DNA of 5,095 bases from Chloroflexota bacterium (GTDB lineage: Bacteria > Chloroflexota > Anaerolineae > Promineifilales > Promineifilaceae). Below the pieces are notes generated by a model. It worked only from the letters and a program-made list of their open reading frames with translations, had not been told where the DNA came from and did no database searches. The position numbers were made by a program, and so were the translations under genes. The stretch spans positions 1-5,095 of the forward strand of contig DOXE01000496.1 in assembly GCA_003519205.1 (NCBI GenBank). Reading direction: 5' to 3'. Positions 1 to 5,095 of this stretch are shown here, in pieces; position 1 is the stretch's first letter; each line of letters starts with the position of its first letter.

Positions 1-1
1 A

Positions 2-1459
2 GCCTTTTTCGAAGCCGACGAGTGGGCCGGATTGGCCGACTGGGAAACCGAACTGGCCCCCCATTATCAAACGGCCAATCGCATGTTGGGGGTGAGTGAA
101 AACCCCAAGTTTTGGCCAGCAGACCAAATTCTTCTCGACATCGCCAAAGAGCTGGGCCAGGAAGGGACTTTTGAGCCAACACCCGTATCGATCTATTTTG
201 GAGAACCAGGAAAAACGGTGCCAGATCCATATTTCGCCGGAGAAGGACCGGAACGAACTGGTTGTATCCATTGCGGTGGCTGCATGGTTGGTTGCCGTCA
301 CAATGCCAAAAATAGCCTGGATAAGAACTACCTTTACTTTGCCGAAAAATGGGGGGCGGAGGTCCAACCGGAGGCCAATGCCGTCGATATTCGGCCGCTT
401 TATGGAAAACGCCCTGACAACGCCCGTTATGAGGTCGTCTATGAGCGGACGACGGATTGGATCTTCAAACGTCGAAAGAGCATCTGGGCTCGAAACGTGG
501 TGGTATCGGCCGGCGTGCTGGGAACGATCGAATTGCTGCTAAAATGCCGCGACGAGACTAAGTCATTGCCCAAGCTTTCACGACAGATCGGTGTACGGGT
601 GCGTAGCAATAGCGAAGCCTTGATGGGCGTGACGGCCTACGACGACGCCGTCGATTACTCTGAGGGGGTGGCTATCTCCTCCCATTTTTGGATCGACGAG
701 GTAACCAGCGTCGAACCGGTGCGTTACTCACCTGGCTCTTCCTTCATGCGCAGCTTAACGTTGCCCTTGATCAAGATGGAGGGCTCGTTCGGGAAGAGAC
801 TGGTCGAATTGATAATGGCCGGAATTCGGAATCCTCTGGACCTTTTAAGCGTGCGTATCCTACCCGGCTGGGCCCAAAAAAATACGGTGATCTTGGTCAT
901 GCAAACTGTCGAGAATCGCATGCACCTCAAACAAGGTCGTAGCATCTGGACGTTATTCCGCAAGGGTCTGGTAAGTGAACGGGATAAACGTCTGCCAATC
1001 CCGGCCGTCATCGACGTAGGCCGGCGGGTTGTCGACCGATTTGCCGAAAAAGCCAGAGGTGCCCCCTGGTCCGGCATAAGTGACGTCTTACTCAACACGC
1101 CAGCTACAGCCCATATCTTGGGCGGCTGCAGCATCGGAGAGGATGAGACCCAGGGCGTGGTCGACATCAACCATGAAGTCTTCAACTACCCAGGCCTTTA
1201 TGTAGCTGATGGCTCTGTCATATCCGCCAATTTGGGCGTCAATCCCAGCTTGACCATCACTGCCATGACAGAACGGGCGATGAGCTGTATCCCGGCCGCC
1301 GCGGAAATCGAGGAATATCCACCGCTGTTACCTCCAGCCGTGCATATGCCTACGGTCGATCTTCGGCGCCAGGAGAGAAGACGACGAATAGCCTTATTCG
1401 GGTTATTCGCGATCCCAATCACATTGATAGGGGTGTTTATCTTCTTGCGGAAAACGTAA
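2..1459 (+). CDS. GMC-family flavo-oxidoreductase, ChoD-like (cholesterol oxidase-like), 5'-truncated by window edge
   Basis: FAD-dependent oxidoreductase of the glucose-methanol-choline family, expected to oxidise a hydroxyl group on a sterol-like or other hydrophobic alcohol. The frame is open to the left edge, so the gene starts outside the window; the TTG at 32 is internal. About 100 N-terminal residues, including the FAD-binding GxGxxG, should be missing, judging from my memory of mycobacterial ChoD. Counting from base 2 (485 residues): a DWETELAPHY...RMLGV block near residues 13-31, PGKTVPDPYF near 69-78, a C-x2-C-x2-C-x3-C cluster at C88/C91/C94/C98 followed by AKNSLDKNYLYFAE, EPVRY in the substrate domain, and the GMC active-site pair His371 (AHILGG) and Asn414 (GVNPSLTI). 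The C-terminus adds an Arg-rich stretch and a roughly 20-residue hydrophobic helix (463-482) ending RKT, which suggests a tail anchor. The aldehyde dehydrogenase follows 60 bp downstream on the same strand, so co-transcription is likely. Family is confident; the substrate is not known. Confidence 0.93.
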   Translation, partial: AFFEADEWAGLADWETELAPHYQTANRMLGVSENPKFWPADQILLDIAKELGQEGTFEPTPVSIYFGEPGKTVPDPYFAGEGPERTGCIHCGGCMVGCRHNAKNSLDKNYLYFAEKWGAEVQPEANAVDIRPLYGKRPDNARYEVVYERTTDWIFKRRKSIWARNVVVSAGVLGTIELLLKCRDETKSLPKLSRQIGVRVRSNSEALMGVTAYDDAVDYSEGVAISSHFWIDEVTSVEPVRYSPGSSFMRSLTLPLIKMEGSFGKRLVELIMAGIRNPLDLLSVRILPGWAQKNTVILVMQTVENRMHLKQGRSIWTLFRKGLVSERDKRLPIPAVIDVGRRVVDRFAEKARGAPWSGISDVLLNTPATAHILGGCSIGEDETQGVVDINHEVFNYPGLYVADGSVISANLGVNPSLTITAMTERAMSCIPAAAEIEEYPPLLPPAVHMPTVDLRRQERRRRIALFGLFAIPITLIGVFIFLRKT

Positions 1460-1519
1460 CACAATAAACGTGATTCTTGGGTCACGCACACGCTTTACGG
1501 TTCACCTAGAGAACGAACG

Positions 1520-3142
1520 ATGAGTGCAAACCCAGACATACTTCCCTTCATCCATCCGGTCACTGGCGAGCAGTTTGGCCAGGTCACCATGGCTACAGAA
1601 GAGGATATAACCAAAGCATATATGGAAATGCGCCAGAATTTTGAAATATGGCGGCGTAAATCTGTGAAGGAACGGGTGCGCATCCTGCGTAAATTCCAAT
1701 CCTTCATCATCGATTCCGTAGATATCATCAGCCAGACGATCAATATAGAAACGGGCAAGAGCCGGCAAGACGGACTGATTGAGGTGATGATGACCGTCGA
1801 CCGGCTACACCAATACTATAAGCGCGCCCCACGATGGCTGGAGCGCAAACGAGTGCCGCCTGGACTTTACGTTTTCAGGCGCTTCTACAGCGAACCGGAA
1901 CCTTATGGCGTCGTGGCCATCATCTCTCCCTGGAACTATCCCTTCGACCTGACCATATCGCCCCTCTGTTCAGCTTTACTGGCGGGCAATACGGTCATCC
2001 TTAAACCATCGGAAGTGGTTGCAGCTACAGGCGTGCTTATTGAAAAACTCATCCAAAGCGTGCCCGAACTATCCCCCTTTGTCCGAATCGTACACGGCGA
2101 CGGCCGGGTGGGTGCTGCCCTGGTAAAGTCCAAGCCAGACCTAATTTTTCTAACAGGCTCAATCGCCACCGGCCGGCAGGTGGCTAAAGCAGCGGCTGAA
2201 AATCTTATACCCTATCTATTTGAATTAGGTGGCAAAGATCCCATGATCGTGCTTGAAGACGCCGATATCAAGGCGGCCGCGCGCTGGGGTGTCTGGTCTG
2301 CCTGCTATAATACTGGCCAAACTTGCGTGTCCGTCGAGCGCTTTTATGTGGCGGAGCCCGTTTTCCAGGAGTTTGTGCAAGAATCAGTGGCTCAGGCCAA
2401 AAAGTTGACCCTGGGTTACTCACCTGCTATCGATAATCCATACGATCTAGCCCCGCTAACCTTTGAGCGCCAGAAGAAAATCATCGAAGAGCAATTGCAA
2501 GATGCCCTTGCCAAAGGTGCTAAGATTGTAGCTGGCGGCCAAATCGACGGCCTTTTTGCCGAACCCACCGTCCTTGTCGACGTCGATCACAGCATGAAGC
2601 TGATGCGTGACGAGACATTTGGGCCGATCATGCCCATCATGAAGGTCAAGGATGAAGCCGAGGCGATTCGACTGGCCAACGATAGTTATTTTGGTCTTGG
2701 TGCCTCGGTCTGGAGTAACGACAAAGAAAGGGCCGAAAGGGTGGCCCACCAGTTGGAGGTTGGGTCGGTCAATATCAACGATGCCACGACCCATTATCCG
2801 GTATCGCTGTTGCCTTTTGGCGGAGTCAAACAGTCAGGGTCAGCACGAACCCACGGCAAAACCGAAGTGATGCAATTCACCCAATTACACTCCTATTCGG
2901 TCGGTCGGCCACCGATGACCATCGATCTGGCTACCCAGATGAGGAAACCCGGACATTACCGGCTCGGCGCAGCAGTTATGCGTCTGGCCTTTGGAGTGAC
3001 GCCTCGCCAACGCGTTCAACCCATCGCCGAGGAGATCGAGCGAGTGATTGGGAAAAAACCGGCGCCGGCCACCGTGGCCACGGCTGGTATAACGGCAGCT
3101 CTAGCGGCGGTAGCCCTTAGCATGTGGCGCAGTCGCAGGTAG
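1520..3142 (+). CDS. Aldehyde dehydrogenase (succinate-semialdehyde dehydrogenase-like) with a C-terminal membrane tail
   Basis: NAD(P)-dependent aldehyde dehydrogenase, oxidising an aldehyde to a carboxylic acid. All hallmark motifs are present in the 540 residues: PWNYPF 137-142 with the oxyanion-hole Asn139, LKPSE 161-165 with the cofactor-binding Lys162, LTGSIATG 211-218 of the Rossmann fold, ELGGKDP with general base Glu235, NTGQTC with catalytic Cys269, DETFGP with Glu365 and Phe367, and PFGGVKQSG 432-440. The enzyme should be active. It resembles the GabD2/SSADH-like group, but the substrate cannot be read from sequence. It is longer than a usual ALDH of about 480-500 residues. The extra C-terminal part (about 465-540) contains a basic linker (GKKP), a hydrophobic segment at about 517-535 and a final RSRR, recalling tail-anchored fatty aldehyde dehydrogenases. 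The ATG at 1520 gives a normal ALDH N-terminus but only a weak purine-rich RBS (AGAGAAC). The likely partner is the upstream GMC oxidoreductase, whose aldehyde product it could oxidise. Confidence 0.95.
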   Translation: MSANPDILPFIHPVTGEQFGQVTMATEEDITKAYMEMRQNFEIWRRKSVKERVRILRKFQSFIIDSVDIISQTINIETGKSRQDGLIEVMMTVDRLHQYYKRAPRWLERKRVPPGLYVFRRFYSEPEPYGVVAIISPWNYPFDLTISPLCSALLAGNTVILKPSEVVAATGVLIEKLIQSVPELSPFVRIVHGDGRVGAALVKSKPDLIFLTGSIATGRQVAKAAAENLIPYLFELGGKDPMIVLEDADIKAAARWGVWSACYNTGQTCVSVERFYVAEPVFQEFVQESVAQAKKLTLGYSPAIDNPYDLAPLTFERQKKIIEEQLQDALAKGAKIVAGGQIDGLFAEPTVLVDVDHSMKLMRDETFGPIMPIMKVKDEAEAIRLANDSYFGLGASVWSNDKERAERVAHQLEVGSVNINDATTHYPVSLLPFGGVKQSGSARTHGKTEVMQFTQLHSYSVGRPPMTIDLATQMRKPGHYRLGAAVMRLAFGVTPRQRVQPIAEEIERVIGKKPAPATVATAGITAALAAVALSMWRSRR

Positions 3143-3177
3143 CAAGTGAGCAGGTGGCAAGTAGCAGGTAGTAGAGA
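3135..3177. repeat. Imperfect 14-15 bp tandem repeat, about three copies
   Basis: Three successive units read GCAGGTAGCAAGTGA (3135-3149), GCAGGTGGCAAGTA (3150-3163) and GCAGGTAGTAGAGA (3164-3177). The first unit overlaps the last codons and the TAG stop (3140-3142) of the aldehyde dehydrogenase, so the array runs from coding into intergenic sequence. Its origin and function are not known; replication slippage or a dispersed intergenic repeat are both possible. Confidence 0.7.
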
Positions 3178-3191
3178 TTGCCCTTGCTCAC
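3146..3191. terminator. Convergent-gene hairpin (14-bp bulged stem, no T-tract)
   Basis: The arms 3146-3160 and 3178-3191 pair as GTGAGCAGG with CCTTGCTCAC (one G-T wobble), then after a single bulged T at 3155 as GGCAA with TTGCC. The 17-nt loop spans 3161-3177. The structure sits 4 nt after the aldehyde dehydrogenase stop and downstream of the convergent radical SAM gene, the usual place for a bidirectional 3' structure. No run of T follows on either strand, so a classical intrinsic terminator is not supported. It may protect the 3' end of the mRNA or help factor-dependent termination. The rest of the 103-bp gap (3192-3245) shows nothing recognisable. Confidence 0.5.
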
Positions 3192-3245
3192 ACTAGAAAT
3201 CCTCTGTCCTCGGCGTCCCGGCGGCGAATCGCATCGGAAACCAGA

Positions 3246-4478
3246 CTAAAGGAGTCGGGGCTGGTACGGGGGACGCTGGCCATCTAACAAGATGTAGGGA
3301 GCTGGCCGGGTGGGGTTGACTCCCAATGCTTTTAGATCTTGTAACTCGCGCAGCTTCCTGTGGCGGCGTGCAGTTAAGATGGAATGAACACCTTTCGGGC
3401 CAATACCAGGCACACGCAAGAGATCTTCTTTATTAGCCCGGTTCACTTCCACGGGAGATTGGACCAGGTTAGCTAGTGCCCAGGCCAGTTTGGGATCGTT
3501 CACTAAAGGCAAATGGCCATCCTGATCAAAGGGAAGATCCTCCAAATCAAAACCATAATCTCGCAACAGGAACGAGGCCTGATAAAGCCGGTGCTGCCGC
3601 CAGGGGTTCTCGGCCGGATTGTTTTCCAGAGGCGTGCCGGGCACCGGGTTGAAAGCCATGAAGTAAGTACGGCTGAGGCCTGCCTGTTGGTATAGATGGC
3701 TGGAGGTCGTCAACAGTTCCAGGTCACTTTCGCCAACTGCGCCGACGACAAACTGGGTCGTCGACGATGGCCAGCGGCCATTCCAGGTTTGATTTGGCCG
3801 CTGTATCTGACGGATTTCCTCCACCCACTTCAAAGGTTGTAGCAATTCTTCCAAGAACACCTTTTTGGGGGCAAGCTGTTGTAACCGCCGCGTGTTCGGC
3901 CCCTCGAGGTTGACCGATACTCGACTGGCTAACTGCATGCTGCGCAACACCTGGTCACGCTCAGATCCAGGCATAATTTTCAAGTGGACGTAGCCATGGA
4001 ATCCTAGCTTATGGCGTAAAATATCGGCCGTCTCGATAAGCTTATCCTGAGTCGCCACCCCCCCTTTGATTATACCGGAGCTAAGGAATAAGCCTTCTAC
4101 CAATCCTGCCCGATACATATTCATAAAGGTCTGGGCCATCTCATCAGGCTTGAAGGTGGCCCGCCGGTAATCTCGACCGGCTCTAAACGGACAATAATAA
4201 CAATTCCGCTCGCAGGCAGAAGTTAGCAGGGTTTTGAGAAGTTTGATCCGTTTCCCACCTGGCATCACTGCCTCTGTTATACCCAACGAATCCCGTTGAG
4301 CTTCAATGTTCCGGCTAGAAGAGACCTGCCCACAGGGCAATACCTCTTGTGGAGCCCGGCCTGCCAACCCCTCTTTTTTCGGCCGGATATTAATTGGAAT
4401 GGGCCGGGAATCGACGTCCTCGGCCGGTTCCAGGTACATTTGAGTGGCGAATAATTGTAACTTCTGGCTGGCTTCCAT
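3246..4478 (-). CDS. Radical SAM protein with C-terminal helix-hairpin-helix, putative DNA modification/repair
   Basis: Member of the radical SAM superfamily, most like the group described as putative DNA modification/repair radical SAM proteins (TIGR03916-type), whose reaction is unknown. With the ATG at 4478 it has 410 residues. An N-terminal region (1-75) precedes the cluster motif C-x3-C-x2-C at C89/C93/C96 (CERNCYYC), which should bind the 4Fe-4S cluster that cleaves SAM. Family-typical GLFLSSGI (about 129-136) and HGYVHLKIMPG (about 161-171) follow, then FNPVPGTPL near 276-284. The C-terminal third carries a helix-hairpin-helix at about 344-373 with PGIGPKG (357-363), a sequence-independent DNA-binding motif, and ends in the conserved-looking PYILLDG...PP tail. 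I chose the ATG at 4478 over the in-frame TTG at 4514 because the promoter and operator lie between them. No Shine-Dalgarno precedes the ATG, which fits a leaderless mRNA. The uracil-DNA glycosylase-like partner known beside some relatives is not in this window. Function in DNA repair is inferred from family, HhH and the SOS-type operator. Confidence 0.9.
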   Translation of the reverse strand: MEASQKLQLFATQMYLEPAEDVDSRPIPINIRPKKEGLAGRAPQEVLPCGQVSSSRNIEAQRDSLGITEAVMPGGKRIKLLKTLLTSACERNCYYCPFRAGRDYRRATFKPDEMAQTFMNMYRAGLVEGLFLSSGIIKGGVATQDKLIETADILRHKLGFHGYVHLKIMPGSERDQVLRSMQLASRVSVNLEGPNTRRLQQLAPKKVFLEELLQPLKWVEEIRQIQRPNQTWNGRWPSSTTQFVVGAVGESDLELLTTSSHLYQQAGLSRTYFMAFNPVPGTPLENNPAENPWRQHRLYQASFLLRDYGFDLEDLPFDQDGHLPLVNDPKLAWALANLVQSPVEVNRANKEDLLRVPGIGPKGVHSILTARRHRKLRELQDLKALGVNPTRPAPYILLDGQRPPYQPRLL

Positions 4479-4485
4479 ATTATCA

Positions 4486-4514
4486 ATTATAGAACAAATG
4501 TTCGCTACATGCAA
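4486..4514 (-). promoter_or_regulatory. Sigma-70-type promoter of the radical SAM gene
   Basis: Read on the minus strand, TTGCAT (4514-4509) is a partial -35 element. After exactly 17 bp comes a perfect -10 TATAAT (4491-4486). Transcription would start 6-8 bases further on, at about 4480-4478, which coincides with the ATG of the radical SAM gene and implies a leaderless transcript. The spacer holds the GAAC-N4-GTTC operator. The gene therefore appears to have its own promoter, separate from the isomerase upstream. Confidence 0.75.
4492..4503 (-). promoter_or_regulatory. LexA/DinR-type SOS box in the promoter spacer
   Basis: The minus strand reads C-GAACATTTGTTC-T, with a perfect GAAC-N4-GTTC palindrome. 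It fits the Gram-positive SOS-box consensus CGAACRNRYGTTYC at most positions. It occupies the -35/-10 spacer and abuts the TATAAT, so a bound repressor would block RNA polymerase. The downstream gene is a putative DNA repair protein, which supports LexA control. No lexA gene is in the window, so the assignment rests on motif and context. Confidence 0.72.
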
Positions 4515-4523
4515 CTAGTTTTA

Positions 4524-4541
4524 CAGGTGATCCAGGTGATA
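4524..4541. repeat. 9-bp tandem duplication in the isomerase-radical SAM gap
   Basis: CAGGTGATC (4524-4532) is followed directly by CAGGTGATA (4533-4541), eight of nine bases identical. It lies 10 bp upstream of the radical SAM -35 element. It could be an operator half-site pair or a slippage product; the sequence does not decide. The rest of the 109-bp gap shows only a short ACAGGT/ACCTGT inverted repeat and no convincing terminator for the isomerase gene. Confidence 0.4.
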
Positions 4542-4587
4542 GTCGCTTTAGAGGTGGCTGTCATCTGAACCGTCACCGGAACCTGTT

Positions 4588-5040
4588 TTACCTATCGGAA
4601 TATCGCGCTTCAATGGCTTCTACCTGGGCGATACAGATGTCGTCTACTTCGTTGGGCTCGTATTCAGTGGCAAACCAGGTATCCAGCATTTCCTTGGCCA
4701 CGATCTCCGATGTGGCTCGCAAGGACATACACAGAATATTGGCCTTATTCCATAGCCGGGCCCCCCTTGCCGTCTCTGCATCAGCGCATAAGGCCGCCCG
4801 GATTCCCGGCACCTTGTTAGCTGCCAGGCTGATGCCGGTACCGGTCCAGCAAAACAAAATGCCTTCGTCTGCTTCGCCAGCAGCTACTCTCTCCGCCACC
4901 TGGCGCGCCACCTCTGGCCAATACTCTTTCTTATCGTCTAATGGCCCAAATAGTTCCACCTCATGGCCGCGACGTTTCACTTCCTCGATCACCACGTCGG
5001 TCAGGTGAGTCCGCTCGTCAGATCCAATTGCCAGTTTCAC
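4588..5040 (-). CDS. RpiB/LacA/LacB-family sugar isomerase, atypical active site
   Basis: Small isomerase of the ribose 5-phosphate isomerase B / galactose 6-phosphate isomerase fold, expected to interconvert an aldose and a ketose in the cytoplasm. The GTG at 5040 is preferred: it follows a strong Shine-Dalgarno and gives the family-typical start MKLAIGSD and 150 residues, the usual RpiB length. Visible elements are IGSD (5-8), the YWPEVARQVAERVAAGEADEG helix region (about 40-60), the catalytic loop CWTGTG with Cys64 and Thr66, and NKVPGIRAALC (about 75-85). Compared with E. coli RpiB as I recall it, the His after the N-terminal Asp is Glu9, the ring-opening His is Trp97 (LWNKAN), and the C-terminal GGRHxxR phosphate-binding stretch is replaced by an acidic PNEVDD. 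The Cys-Thr loop suggests a working isomerase, but on a different substrate from ribose 5-phosphate. It is the first minus-strand gene here and lies 109 bp upstream of the radical SAM gene, with no evident functional link. Confidence 0.9.
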   Translation of the reverse strand: MKLAIGSDERTHLTDVVIEEVKRRGHEVELFGPLDDKKEYWPEVARQVAERVAAGEADEGILFCWTGTGISLAANKVPGIRAALCADAETARGARLWNKANILCMSLRATSEIVAKEMLDTWFATEYEPNEVDDICIAQVEAIEARYSDR

Positions 5041-5044
5041 TGAT

Positions 5045-5051
5045 ACCTCCC
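5045..5051 (-). promoter_or_regulatory. Strong Shine-Dalgarno that fixes the GTG start of the isomerase gene
   Basis: The minus strand reads GGGAGGT (5051-5045), then ATCA, then GTG at 5040. The spacing of about five bases from GGAGG to the start codon is near optimal. The in-frame ATG at 5058 lies upstream of this site and would place it inside the coding region, with no ribosome binding site of its own. Confidence 0.8.
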
Positions 5052-5062
5052 AGGTCATACAT

Positions 5063-5095
5063 AAAAAAAGGGTTTGTTACATCCCAGTTTAACCC
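5063..5095 (-). terminator. Possible intrinsic terminator of a gene beyond the right edge
   Basis: On the minus strand GGGTT (5095-5091) can pair with AACCC (5074-5070) around a 16-nt loop, and seven T (5069-5063) follow at once. The stem is only 5 bp but touches the window edge and may extend beyond it. It would end a minus-strand gene to the right and so separate it from the isomerase. The T-run could equally be an AT-rich part of the isomerase promoter. Confidence 0.3.

Noticed and set aside
32..34. TTG as start codon of the GMC oxidoreductase
   Set aside because: The frame is open upstream and the preceding residues (AFFEADEWAG) match the family, so this Leu is internal and the true start is outside the window.
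724..1185. Minus-strand open frame of about 150 codons antisense to the GMC oxidoreductase gene
   Set aside because: It lies wholly inside a confidently identified gene, has no recognisable motif and looks like a codon-bias shadow. The same holds for the minus-strand frame at 2456-2794 opposite the ALDH.
1469..1486. CGTGA/TCACG inverted repeat in the gap between the GMC and ALDH genes
   Set aside because: A 5-bp stem with an 8-nt loop and no T-run is too weak to call a terminator; the 60-bp gap shows no clear promoter either.
4512..4514. TTG start giving a 422-residue radical SAM protein
   Set aside because: It would put the TATAAT and the SOS-type palindrome inside the coding region, and it has no ribosome binding site.
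5056..5058. ATG start giving a 156-residue isomerase
   Set aside because: The strong GGGAGGT lies downstream of it, and the GTG at 5040 yields the family-typical N-terminus.
1..5095. tRNA, rRNA, CRISPR array, insertion sequence or phage attachment site
   Set aside because: No cloverleaf-like segment, regularly spaced repeats, transposase motifs or terminal inverted repeats were seen; coding sequence fills nearly all of the window.

Overview
The window reads as a stretch of bacterial chromosome of moderate GC content with four protein-coding genes and short gaps. The gene families point to a Chloroflexota-like or actinobacterial-like, Gram-positive-type lineage: a ChoD-like GMC oxidoreductase, the SDERT-type RpiB homologue, and a GAAC-N4-GTTC SOS-type operator. 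This taxonomic call is an inference from family resemblance only.

Left half, plus strand (2-3142): a 5'-truncated GMC flavo-oxidoreductase, close in sequence to mycobacterial ChoD (recalled from memory), is followed after 60 bp by an NAD(P)-dependent aldehyde dehydrogenase. The pair fits a two-step oxidation, alcohol to aldehyde or ketone and then to acid. Both proteins carry an extra C-terminal hydrophobic segment ending in a few basic residues. I infer that both are anchored to the membrane by their tails and act on hydrophobic (sterol, terpenoid or fatty) substrates at the bilayer.

Middle (3143-3245): a convergent gap holding a GCAGGTAGCAAGT-like tandem repeat that begins inside the last codons of the dehydrogenase, and a 14-bp bulged hairpin built partly from it.

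Right half, minus strand: an RpiB/LacA/LacB-fold sugar isomerase (5040-4588) lies upstream of a radical SAM protein with a C-terminal helix-hairpin-helix (4478-3246). The radical SAM protein resembles the putative DNA modification/repair radical SAM family. Its upstream DNA is the most striking part of the window. A perfect TATAAT lies 17 bp from a TTGCAT, the spacer contains a perfect GAAC-N4-GTTC palindrome (LexA/DinR box), and the ATG falls where transcription should start. This suggests a LexA-repressed, DNA-damage-inducible, leaderless transcript for a repair protein of unknown chemistry.

The isomerase keeps the catalytic-loop Cys and Thr but lacks the His and Arg residues that bind phosphate and open the ring in classical RpiB, so its substrate is probably not ribose 5-phosphate.
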